In this document: one piece after another, positions 25,276 to 35,937 of the stretch | How the letters are laid out: every line of letters begins with the position of its first letter | Position numbering within the stretch: the first letter of the stretch is position 1 | NCBI RefSeq assembly: GCF_002234675.1 | Contig: NC_019862.2 | Span: forward strand, 32,560,134 to 32,624,133 | Length of the DNA stretch: 64,000 bases | DNA from: Oryzias latipes | Taxonomy: Eukaryota > Chordata > Actinopteri > Beloniformes > Adrianichthyidae | Reading direction: 5' to 3' | Position numbers and translations under genes: made by a program | The notes under the pieces: model-generated | The model's database searches: none | What the model was told of the DNA's origin: nothing | What the model saw: the letters and a program-made list of their open reading frames with translations, nothing else

Positions 25276-26440
25276 TATTCATTAATATTTCCTAGTTTTT
25301 GGTAGACTGCTTTTCCTTTTTCAGACACAGAAAAGGTTTTAAAGAAACAGTGTAACAGTGTTGAGCTGTGCTGTTTGATGAGAAACAGGAACAGACCCTT
25401 CAAACAGGACAGGATCAGCTAATCTGGAAGAGGAATCACCAATCATCAGTTCTCTGAATCAATCAGCATATTTCCCTGAAGAAGGGATTCTCACTTCTTC
25501 CATTCCTCTTGTGCCCTGGCACATTTGCAAATGAGACATTTTTCAGATTAAGAGGAACCCAAAATTGGATCCAGTCTTTCATAATTTCCTAGGCTCTTAT
25601 TAGATTTTTACGAGTTTTTTGCCAAACGGTGTGGAAGCATGATCACAAAGCAGTGCATTTATCCATTTGAGGTGGAATTTCAGGCACATTTAGACAAAAC
25701 AGAGACAGAGATGCTGAGGGGGAGTTTGGAACCTATTGAGCTGTTTTTTTTGATGAAGGACCACAGCACAGACTTTCCAGAGTCCAGATAAAGCAGCTCA
25801 GTGTTTTTAGAGGCTCCTAAAAGTCTAGTGGTCTACTGACTGGTACAGATGTCTATTTCTGCCAGAAACTGTTCACAAAAGGAGGAGTATCCTTCAACAC
25901 CCCCCCCCCCCCCAATTTCCTAATTCAGGTAATAGTCAGAGTAGAGCATTGTGGGACTGCTAGTAAATCAAAATGCGATTCACTTGATTTTATTGGAGTT
26001 TTATTGTTATTCATCAAGGCAGTTATAATGGTTAATTTACATTTCCCACCAAGCTGATGAATGATGGTTTGAACATGTGGCTCCTTGCCCTCACCTGTTG
26101 TCTTTCTCTCCTCCCAGACAGTTTATCGCTGGCTGTTCTGTAGCTGCACACCTGGAAGCAAAGCCAGCTGGGTAATTACAAAGGATGCAGTCGGGTCTGC
26201 ACACATCCGTCATCAGTCACAGGAGAGAAAAGCCAGTGTTGATGTAGGAACAGAGAGCAACAAACTGGGCCGGTGATTATCCACCAACATGTCATGTATG
26301 ATCCAACAAGCAGCTCCAAGCTTTCTGCTAATAAAGAATCTGCTGCTTCTCCATAACACGCCACACCTGGAGCTGTGCCAGACGCACAAGCGAGGAAAGT
26401 CTGTCCTCTTCACCGAAGAAGGAAGAGTCTGACACTGAAC
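25276..26440. other. Unannotated stretch
   Basis: Contains a C run at about 25900-25914. No gene or other repeat recognised. Confidence 0.5.
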
Positions 26441-26527
26441 ACCTACACACAAACACACTTACACACAAACACACCTACACACAAACACACCTACACACAC
26501 ACACACCTACACACACACACACAAACA
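26441..26527. repeat. CA-rich compound microsatellite
   Basis: About five units of ACACAAACACACCTACAC, then (CA)n blocks. Confidence 0.95.
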
Positions 26528-26553
26528 AAACATGGACACTAGGAAGTAACCTC

Positions 26554-26778
26554 TTAACCCTTGTGTTATCCTAGACACTCTAACATTGGGAGTTGGGTCA
26601 TCTAGACCCACTAGACAGTGCTCTGAACCTTTTTTCTTCAATGATTTGTGATCTTCACTGGTGTCCATGGATTACATGAAATCTTTCCACCTTTATCCAC
26701 CTTTGTCATGGTAGGGAGAACACCTCAATGCAAGGGGGGGGGGGTCATTTTGACCCCATAGGATAGCACAAGGGTTAA
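26554..26778 (-). mobile_element. TTAA-flanked MITE (piggyBac-like), copy 2
   Basis: This is the best-preserved copy: TTAACCCTTGTGTTATCCTA at the left and TAGGATAGCACAAGGGTTAA at the right are near-perfect inverted repeats, with TTAA on both sides. The internal order is the reverse of copy 1, and the homopolymer reads as 11 G here. No coding capacity. Confidence 0.9.
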
Positions 26779-26854
26779 TAAATATCCCTATTTGAAAAAA
26801 AAGCCCCAAAACATCAAAATCATGGAACCTGCATATTTCTGCAGGTTCAAGATT

Positions 26855-26955
26855 CAAGAGCAACTTTATTGATCCCTGAATGTTTGCAGCTTTCTGCAAT
26901 ATCTGGGAATGTAACAATAATAAAATGTAATAAAAGCAGATAAATAACATTTACA
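26855..26955 (+). repeat. Interspersed repeat (GATTCAAGAGCAACTTTATTGATCCC)
   Basis: TTCAAGATTCAAGAGCAAC followed by TTTATTGATCCCTGAA and an AATAATAAAATGTAATAAAA tract is a familiar fish LINE-tail motif. The family is not assigned. Confidence 0.45.
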
Positions 26956-27559
26956 AATGTATATGTATTCAATTAAGTCTAACACAATTCATTTAGCTGT
27001 AAATCCTTTTCTGCCTTCCTGAAAGAATAAAAATAATTTTTAGTTCTTTGATTCTATTTTTTTTCTTCTTTTTTTTTAGCACATTGAAAAGCATCTCTCC
27101 AAACGTGCGACTTAACCAAAAGGCTATTTTTCATCTGTTGCCCCCAGTCAGGGGTTAAAGTTGTCCCCCTAAAAACAGTGAAATTCAACAGAAACAAATA
27201 CAATTAAATAACAAAAAAGTTAATTTCAAATGTTTGGTTTTAATGGAGGTTTAGAGAAAACATAAAGACATAGTCAGAAAAGCCAATTGAAGTCACTCTG
27301 CAAGGAAATGCTGAGACATTTTGGTATAAATGTCATTTGTATGCCGTTTACACAAAATACACATTTATTTTCAAAGTGACGAAAGGGTTTAGTTTTACTA
27401 TCATGATTACAAGAACTTGTAATATTAATTGTAAATCCAGTCTTCCCCGTGAGAATATATTTCACAAATCTACACAAACATGAACAACATTTGAACCTTT
27501 TGAGCAGACTTGTTTTGGTGCATTGTGTGTGTAGGCAGGTCACCGGCAACCAAATAAAA

Positions 27560-30500
27560 ACTGCAATAAAACACCAAGGCCTTTTAGATTGTCGTTATCA
27601 TTTCATATCAATAGCTTCTTTTTTTTTGGTTGAACTTTTGATTTCTGCTTTCTCATCACAACAAATAACAAACAACAATTCCCTGAGATACATTTGACCA
27701 TAAGTCCACATCCAATAAGGTGTACTATATTTCTTTTCAAGTTGAAACAAAAAATTGCATTCCATTGTTTCAATCTCCCTCTTAATATTTTTTCCAAAAT
27801 TCACTAATAACCGGGCAGTCAAAGAAAATATGTGTATGATCCCCAATTTTTCCGCATTGCCTCCAACATACGGCTGTAGTTGAACCCTAATAAACTTAGA
27901 GATTGACAGAGGAGTGAGAAAGAATCGCATTTTGATTTTCCAATCAAATTCTTTCCATATTTGGCTTTTAGTTCCTTTATGGATTTCCTCACACAATTTG
28001 TCCCATTGTTCGTCTTCTATTATACAGTTGGATTCTAATTCCCATTTTTCTTTGATATTATATGTATTCTTTTTAGCAGCAGTTCAGAGTCTCTTATACA
28101 AGTTGGAAACGTGTTGTTGAGTTGGAAGTTTTTTTCTGCAATTGTAATAAAATATTGTTCTATGCAGTTTTTTTTTAATTCTGTCTCTCTCTTTGTGGTT
28201 CATGATGAAATGCCTGATTTGTAGATATTTATAAAAATCATTCATCAAGAGACCAAACTGTCCTTGAAGCTGTGAAAAAGACTTAAATTCTGCTCCATCC
28301 AACAGCTGTTTAAGAGTAATAAGGCCTTTAGTGGCCCATGTCCTGAAACCGGGTTCCTGTGTTGAAGGCAGAAACTCTATATTACCGACAATAGGCATTG
28401 CTCTGGAAATTGACCCTGTGTCAAGTAACATTTTTTTAACTACATTCCACGTCTTTAGAGTATGTTTGATCCAATCATTTCCAATTCTACCTTTGTTGAC
28501 AGATTTTAGGTCAATAAGTGGAAGACAACCGCACCCCTTTAGTCTCCCCTTGTTCCACTTTAATCTATTTTACTACCTCGTCCTCTCTGATCCAGGCCAC
28601 GATAGCTGTCAACTGAACCCAGTAGTGTAACATTAGATCTGGTAGAGCCAGGCCGCCTTTATTTTTGGGTAAAAAAAAATTTTTCAGTTTAATTCTGGGT
28701 CTTTTTCACTGCCATATAAATTGAGAAATCATTTTGTTCAACCTGCTGAAAGTTGATACAGGAATACAGGAATGTTTACCGGAAGAGATTGAAACAAAAA
28801 CAGAAGAAGAGGAAGCACATTCATCCTCGCTGTTTTTACTCTGCCCATTAAAGACAAAGGTAAAATTTCCCAGCGGGTTAAGTCGTTCTTTATCTGGTTT
28901 AGTAGTTTTGTATTGTTGGCGTAATAAAGTTGTGTGGGTTGGGGTGTCAGAATGACTCCGTAATATTTGAAACCTTGTTTTGACCAATGGACTTATATCC
29001 AGAAATATTACCATAATTATTTAGACATTGCATAAGTTTTGGAATTGTGGTTTGAGGATTTTTCAAAAACAGTAATATATCGTCCGCAAAAAGAGATTTT
29101 TATGAATCGTCCCTCCCCCGTCTTTAATTCCCTCGATCTGGTCGTCTTGACGAATCACCTGTGCCAAAGGCTCAATACTAAGAGCAAACAAAAATGGTGA
29201 CAATGAATCACCCTGTCTGATTCCTCTTTCTTTTTTTTCTTTTTTTTAACTTGTTCTGTCCAACAGCTGAGCAAACAGATTAGAGCTGAAAGCATTTTTG
29301 TGTTGGACAGGTTTTACTATCACAAAAAGAGGTTATATAGCTTCGAGAAACTAGAGTGTAGATTTGTATAAACCCCTTTTTGTCGTATTATTTTTTATTT
29401 ATTTGTTACATTTAGTGTGTGTGGGGAGGGAGAGGGGAAGAATGTGAGGGGAGGGTGGAAGAGAGTAAAAGGAAGAAAGGTGAAAAGGTGGGGGATACAA
29501 GCACTGATTTGACTAAGTTATTATTTTAAACTGTAACAATTATACCAGATCTGCTGGAAAGACGAATGTTACATCAAAGGTGAAAATCTGACTGAAATCT
29601 GAAATCTGAAAGTCTGACTCCTCTTTCTATGTTAAAGAAATCGGAGCAGTGTCCGTTCACTCTGACTTTTGATTTTGGGTTTTTATACAATAATCTGAAC
29701 CAATCTACAAACTTCTCCCCAAAGCCCATTTCCACCAATGTGTGTTCCAGGTATTTCCAATTCACCTGGTCAAAAGCTTTTTCAGCAACTGAACTGAGAA
29801 GCATAGATGGTTGGGAATTTTTGGCCATTAGTGATTGCAGATTTAGAGCTCTCCTTACATTGTTTGTTCCTTGACGACCTAGAATAAGTCCAGTTTGATC
29901 TGGATCTATAAATTTCTTAATGTATTTCTGTATCCGGGTGACTAGGATGGATGTTAGTATTTAACAATCCACACACAGAAGACTGATTGGGCGGTAACTC
30001 GAACACTGTAGTGGATCTTTTCACTCCTTATGTAAAACCGTAATGATAGCTTCAAACCATGACTCTGGAGGGCTCACGGAATCTAAAACATAGTTATAAA
30101 GTATGGGAGTCAGTCCGTTTACATATATTTTATATATTTCCCCTGCAAACCCATCTGTTCCAGGTGACTTGTTTTGTTTTAATTTGCCTATTGTTACTTT
30201 AATTTCTTCCTCTCCAATAGCTTCTGTCAGTCCAGAGGCCTCTTCTGGTGTTAATTTAGTCATTGACATTTTGTCAAAAAACACTTCGATTTTCTTTTGT
30301 TTTCCCTCCAAGACTTGGTTTTCAAATAATTGTTTATAATATTTAGCAAATGTTTCTGATATAGTTCTAGGATTGTTTAATCTCAGGAACTACTCGGCTT
30401 GCCTGTGTTTTTTTTAACTGAAAGGATCATAGTCGACTGGCTTTGTTACCAAATTCGTAGTATTTTGATTCATAAATCTAAGGCTACCTTCTGCCTTATG

Positions 30501-31525
30501 GGTTAGTATCTCATCAAGTTTAGTTCTTTTTTCTTTAAGTTTGTCCAGAATCGCTTGACTTCTCTGTTGTTTGTGTTCAAACTCCAATTTCTTTATTTCA
30601 GTTTCAATTTTTATTTTGTTTCTGAAGCCTATCTCTCTTTAATGCCCAATGGAAATTAATCTTCCCCTTATAGTGGCTTTTGCTGCGTCCCATAGAACTG
30701 AGGGCGAGACCGTTCCCATATCATTAAAATGAAAGTATTCTGCTATAGCTGATCGTATTTCCTCTCTAATTGAAGTATCTGTCAACAGTGAAACATTTAT
30801 TCCTCAATATTTGAAACATGGTTCCTCCCCCAAATACAGTGTCATCACTACTTGGCTGTGATCTAAGATTGTAATAGGTTCTATTACACAGGTTTTAACT
30901 TTATGAATGTCTTTTTTAGTTATCCAAAAATAGTCTAGTCGTGATTAACTTCCATGAACTTGTGACATAAAAATGAAATCTTTATGATTTGGGTGGAGAT
31001 GACGCCAACTATCAACCAACCCAAGTTCTTTCATCATTTTCAGTACACTTTTAGATGTTCTATTTGGTGTCTCAGAAGACGTAGGTAATTTATTTAATTT
31101 ATTGTTCAGAACGCAGTTTAAATCATCCCCTGTAATCACAATGCCTTCCCCCTTATCTGCTACAAGATGTGCAGGTTTTTTAAAGAGAAGTGGGCAGTTT
31201 TCCTTTGGAGCATAAACATTTTGAATGCTCAGTTTAAGTCCTTCAATGGTTCCCACCACCATAAGGTATCAACCCTCTTTGTCTTGAAATACTTTTTCAC
31301 AGTTAAAATACACAGATTTGTTAAAAAAAATGCCAACACCTCTTTTTCTTTGGTTTCTACAAAAAACTGTTATAAACGTGGTCCACCCATTCCCTTTGGC
31401 TTGAGGTGCTCTGTTTCTGAAAGATGTTTTTCTTGGAGAAACGCTACAGCGCATTGCAACTTTTTTAACTCCCCCAAGATTTTTTTCCTCAGAGACAATT
31501 CATTGTGGAGGTCGACGCTTCCAAT
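27560..31525 (-). mobile_element. Degraded L1-like LINE (endonuclease, RT and C-terminal region)
   Basis: Reading right to left, the pieces come in correct ORF2 order. Endonuclease (31454-30945): RGVGIFFNK, GLKLSIQNVYAPKE, GDDLNCVLN, DSWRHLHPNHKDF. Linker and RT start (30311-30021): LKQNKSPGTDGFAGEIYK. RT core: YRPISLL near 29985, DPDQTGLILGR, then AEKAFDQVNW (29828-29574). Further RT: SLSPFLFALSIEPLAQ and FADD near 29200-29080. C-terminal region: 28431-28084 and 27996-27598 (GGNAEKLGIIHIF...). Many stops and frameshifts break it, and the motif-A catalytic Asp position reads Val (SVAEKAFD). It is a dead copy of the L1/Tx1-like type common in fish. Its 3' boundary is uncertain; a T-rich tract at 27053-27085 might be its poly(A). 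Confidence 0.88.
29232..29611 (-). mobile_element. Retroposed segment inserted in the LINE's RT domain
   Basis: A 380-bp block splits the RT frame between the GVR and QGDSLSP codons. It is flanked by a 17-bp duplication (GTCTGATTCCTCTTTCT at 29215-29231; GTCTGACTCCTCTTTCT at 29612-29628, one mismatch). Its left edge is a T-rich run (29232-29247), i.e. a poly(A) tail on the minus strand. Long duplication plus poly(A) marks LINE-mediated retroposition. The body (CT-rich on the minus strand near 29400-29490) has no recognised coding or tRNA-like head and could be a 5'-truncated LINE tail. Confidence 0.75.
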
Positions 31526-31529
31526 TCGA

Positions 31530-32155
31530 AACAAACCTTGTGCTTATTTCTCCCGAAAAACTCTCGCCCGCTGAACAGAACTAAGATGTTGGCAACAGGG
31601 AACTCTTAGCTATAAAACTCACTTCAGAAGAGTGGCGACATTGGCTGGAGGGGGCTGAACATCCATTCATCGTCTGGACAGATCACAAAAATCTGGCGTA
31701 CCTACGCTCGGTCAAACGCCTTAACTCTCGCCAGGCTCGTTGGTGTTTGTTTTTTGACCGTTTCGATTTCATAATCACTTATCGTCCCCGGCAGTTGCAA
31801 TGTTAAGCCCAATGCTCTCTCCAGGAAATATAACCACTCGGAATCCAACCAGGATCCCAACCATGCTCCCTGTCCCCATGGAACTCTGGACGTACCCTCT
31901 TCCCTCAGGTCTGACGTCCTTACTTGGGGGCACTCCTCACGTATTTCCTGTCATGGTGGAGTGCGCAGAACACTCAATCTACTTAAAAGACATTTCTTCT
32001 GGCCCGCCATGGAGAAGGACGTACGTGAATACTTGGTGGCTTGTTCCACCTGTGCCCGCTCCAAGATGTCTAACTCACCTCTTGCTGGTTATCTGCATCC
32101 ACTCCCCTCTCCCAGTTGGCCATGGTCCCCTGGACGGTGCCGCTCTTCTTTCTAG
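31530..32155 (+). pseudogene. Gypsy-type retrotransposon pol fragment (RNase H to integrase zinc finger)
   Basis: Frames in order encode PCAYFSRK, then (after a one-base shift) LSPAEQN[15 protein letters not shown], [43 protein letters not shown] and ITYRP, the RNase H region of a Gypsy/Ty3 pol. After a stop at 31803-31805 the frame resumes with RRTLNLLKRHFFWPAMEKDV, YLVACSTCARSKM and HPLPSPSWPWSP, the integrase zinc-binding part with its Cys pair. Reverse transcriptase, most of integrase and LTRs are missing. It abuts the LINE at about 31525 and the L2 piece near 32200. Confidence 0.9.
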
Positions 32156-32289
32156 AAACATTTCTGCTAGCCTTAGTCTGTCAACCTGACAATCCAGAGA
32201 CGAGACCCGGGTGCAGAGCAGCAGTGTAAAACGCTCCTCTGAGCCTCCCTTAGGGTTAGTGCCGGTGCAAAACCCATGCAGGGAAAGTC

Positions 32290-33240
32290 AAGCAGGTCCT
32301 AGTTTTCATTCAAATGAAAGGAGCGCGTCATAGAAACCTTACAGTGACAGACAGCAGTTCTCATAAGCAGAATTATGATGTCATTAAATGCGGTTTATTA
32401 AACATTCCATCCATTTCCTCCAAGTCCCTCTTAGTCAACGAGTTAATTACTGATAACAACCTTAGTCTTTTAGCCTTAACAGAAACTTGGCTCCATCAGG
32501 ATGACTATGTTAGATTGAATGAAGCAACCCCCCCCACTTATGCTAACTATCAGAAATCCAGGATTTCAGGGAAAGGAGGGGGTTTGGCAGTAATATCACA
32601 GTCTAGCTTACTTCTCAGCCCTAAAGTTAAAAATGCTTAGAATTCATTTGAAAGCATCATATTGTCTATAAATCACCCAAACAGGAAAACTCCAAAACCT
32701 GTTTTACTCATAATTATTTATCGCCCCCCCGGCCCATATTCAGAATTTTTAACTGAGTTTTCCGACTTCCTATCGACTATTGTCTTAGATTCTGATCAAA
32801 CTATAATATTAGGGGATTTTAATATTCATGTTGATGACCCCAGTGACTGTCTAGGAACGGCTTTTGCAGCTTTATTAGATGATGTTGGTTTCACCCAAAG
32901 TGTGAATGAACCCACTCACTGTCATAAGCACACCCTGGACCTTGTTCTAACCCATGGGATAGAGATCAGCCAGCTGAGTGTCCTTCCTCTTAACCCCATC
33001 ATTTCTGATCACTTTCTGATTACCTTCCAGTTTACACTGGAACATCCTTCTGCCCCAGTGAATAAGAAACAGCTTAGAAGAACCTTAACTGACCGTTCTG
33101 TGTCTGAGTTTAAACACACAGTTCAGCCAGTACTTAGTGATATTCTGAGAAAATACTCTGAGACCAGCTCCCATAGTATCAGTCCTAGTATAAATGACCA
33201 CTTTGTTAATGATGGCTTACAAGCCCTCACTGATACCTAT
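32290..33240 (+). pseudogene. L2-type LINE endonuclease half (plus), one in-frame stop
   Basis: The apurinic-type endonuclease is readable in a single frame from 32314 to 33258 with only one internal stop (TAG at 32638). Landmarks: LALTETWL (catalytic Glu), GGGLAVI, IIIYRPPGPY, IILGDFNIHVDDPSD (catalytic Asp/Asn), THCHKHTLDLVLTHG, ISDHFLITF (catalytic His). After SINDHFVNDGLQAL the frame leaves the expected linker and runs into the inverted junction at about 33228-33245. It is unusually well preserved for this window, which suggests a fairly young insertion. Confidence 0.9.
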
Positions 33241-34240
33241 CAGACAGATAGGATTTAAACCACTGGAGAGCAGATCCTCTGATCCCTATGTCCTGCTCTA
33301 ATCTATGGAGTAAAATACCGTGGTCGATAGTGTCAAAGGCTGCACTGAGGTCCAACAGGACCAGAATAGAAAGTAGTCCCTTTTCTGAGGCCAATAACAA
33401 GTCATTAGAGACTCTAACTAGTGCAGTTTCCGTACTGTGGTGAGGTCTAAACCCCGACTGAAAGTCTTCAAAGTGGCTGTTGTCCTGTAGGTGGCAGTAA
33501 AGCTGCTTAACTACAACTCTTTCTAGGATTTTAGAAATAAAGGGCAGGTTTGATATCGGTCTATAGTTGGCCAAGATGCTAGGATCCAAACTGGGCTTTT
33601 TCAGAAGAGGTTTAACAACTGCATATTTAAAAGACTGTGGCACGTAACCCGTTTCCAGAGAGGCATTTATCATTGTTAATATGGGATCATTAATTAGGGG
33701 AAAAGTTTCTTTAAAAAGTCTAGTGGGAATTGGGTCTAACAGACACGTTGAGGATTTGGAGGACGTAATAATTGATGTTATTTCCGCTTGATCCACAGCA
33801 GTGAAGCAGTCTAATGTTACAGAGGTTTCTATGGATGCCTCCACTTCTACCGCTTCAGCCTGTTCTGGGCTGATAGTAGGAATAACTTGATTTAACTTAT
33901 GTCTAATATTTGAGATTTTACTATCGAAAAATGTAAGAAAATCATCAGAGCTGAGAGAAACAGGAACATGTGGTTCTACTGAGCTCTGACTGCGAGTTAA
34001 TCTAGCAATAGTGCTAAAAAGAAATCTTGGATTATTTCCATTCTCTGATATTAAGGTTGAATAGTACTGGCTTCTAGCTCTACGCAGAGCTTTTTTATAA
34101 TTTAATAGGCTATGTTTCCAGATATTCAGAGACTGTTCTGAACCGGAGCGGCGCCATTCTCTTTCCAACTTACGGGTTTCTTGTTTAAGAGACCGAGTTT
34201 CAGCGTTAAACCACGGTGCTACTCGGTTTTGTCGAACGAA
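33228..34240 (-). pseudogene. L2-type LINE linker and N-terminal RT half (minus), open
   Basis: Reading from 34240 leftwards: [20 protein letters not shown], then the 313-codon open frame with [107 protein letters not shown] (catalytic Asp present) and [11 protein letters not shown]. This is the first half of an L2 reverse transcriptase. It stops before the second catalytic motif (xxDD), so it cannot work. Its upstream linker would follow directly on the endonuclease half at 32.3-33.24 kb, but it lies in the opposite direction. Confidence 0.92.
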
Positions 34241-34249
34241 CTTGGGTTG

Positions 34250-34670
34250 GAGGTGGGAGCTGGTCTCAGAGTATTTGCTCTGAATGTTACTAATGTGTGG
34301 TGAGAGCAGCCATGTTGTTTCCTAGAGACACTGAGGAAGACAGGAAGCAGAGATGAAGATGCTGAGGGTCTCTTTGGGAGGGACCAGGATGGATCAGGAA
34401 TGAGGACATCAGAGGGACAGCACATGGTGGTCCTGGAGATCAAGCCAGACTGAGATGGTTGGGACATGTCCAGAGGAGACACTGAAGGATGCTGAGTCTA
34501 GAGCTGCCAGAGGTCCAGAGGAAGACCAGAGAGGAGGTTTCTGGATGCAGAGAAGGAAGACATGAAGGTAGCTGCTGGTAGAGGATGAAGAAGACAGACG
34601 GAGGAAGCTGATTGGCTGTGGAGACTCTGAAGGGAAAAGCTGAAAGGAAAAAAAGAAGAAGATGCTGTGG
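34250..34670 (+). mobile_element. RTE-type LINE C-terminus and 3' tail
   Basis: GATCAAGCCAGACTGAGATGG, TGGGACATGTCCAGAGG, GAGCTGCCAGAGGTCCAGAGG and CTCTGAAGGGAAAAGCTGAAA give the degraded peptide LRWLGHVQRRH...LPEVQRKTR...EEDMKV, the C-terminal signature of the fish RTE (BovB/Rex3-like) family, with the characteristic GAAGGGAAAAGC...AAGAAGAAG tail. 5'-truncated, several stops. Confidence 0.8.
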
Positions 34671-34699
34671 TGTGGTGATTGTTGCCTTATTTGCTGCGT

Positions 34700-35635
34700 G
34701 GCGCTTGTGTGAGTTTCTCCAGGTACTATTGCCTCCAAAATGAAGTAGCCAGTGCTAATTGTCCCTCTGTGATGGAGAAAGCCCCTGATGAGGACGAAGT
34801 GAATATAGATGAGCAGCTGTAAACAAATATTAAAAGTCAAAAACAGCAAGAGATCCCTCAAGTTGTGCTCTTTAGATGTGAAATACACATGCAAACCAAT
34901 GCAGGATGTTCAAAACTTTTGTTTGGTGGAAATGCCTTCTGCATGCTCAAATGAAATCAAAGCCAATTGTTCCCCTGTTCAGTTGGCAGCGGAAGGATGG
35001 TACAGTAATGGGTGTAGCTCACATGTGTGTACTGTCTCCTAAACCTTATCTCTCCTCCGTCAGACAGTCATAATGAATTTATCCATTAGGCCTAGCTGTG
35101 CGTGTGCCCTTGGGGCTGCAGTCCCAGCACTGAACTGAACCTCCATCAGTCATCCTGTCAGAGAAGCAGGAAGCAGCAAAGAAAAGGGACTTTTGAAGCT
35201 CCACGATGAGAAAAATAAGCAGAAATGTTTCCTGCTATACCCTCACATGTTGCTTATATAGCAGGTTTTTGCAAGCGTGTTACATGTGGTGCCGTGAGGA
35301 AAATCCAAATCTAATTGGAGCATTTTTATAAAAAGGAGATCTACCTCACTTAGGTTTTGTTCAGACTGGAAACACGTGGTTCGCTTACAGTGAGCCAGAG
35401 TTCGGTTCCCCCGATTATCAGGGACAAATTTTCAGTCTGATTACACCCAAGTGGACCCTGGTCCGGGACCAAGAACCGCTCTTGGGCCCATCTTTGGAGG
35501 TGGTCTTGGTCTGCTTCCAACCGGACTGAACTCTGTGTGGCATTTCTAATATCTCTCCTGATTGAAATGCCAATCAGAGCTTCAGAGATGAACCTCCCCC
35601 AGAGGAAAACTGAAGCATTATCTACTGAAGACAAG
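34700..35635. other. Unannotated stretch downstream of s1pr4
   Basis: No gene or repeat module recognised between the RTE tail and the s1pr4 poly(A) signal. Confidence 0.5.
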
Positions 35636-35653
35636 GGTTTAATGAAAATAAAC

Positions 35654-35659
35654 TTTATT
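35654..35659 (-). terminator. Poly(A) signal AATAAA for s1pr4
   Basis: TTTATT on the plus strand gives AATAAA on the minus strand about 280 bases past the s1pr4 stop codon. Cleavage would fall near 35630-35640, giving a 3'UTR of roughly 300 bases. It is the first canonical hexamer I saw after the stop. Confidence 0.55.
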
Positions 35660-35937
35660 TGTACATCTGCTGGTTTAATACAATCTTTCAACATCTTACA
35701 ACACATGGTTTTATGTACATACTCAACTAAAGTTCATAAAAATACAGGCTGACATGGCAAAAGGAAACAGATTTTCAATGTTTGAGAAATATTTTGTACT
35801 TTTTAATACCTAATGACTGATAATTGTCACATCTTTTAACTGATAAAGTCATCTTTCATTCAGCTTTTACATTTAAAATCAGAGGAAGTGGGTTCACACG
35901 TTTCAGGTCTTTCTTGGGAGGGGAAACAACTTGTGGT

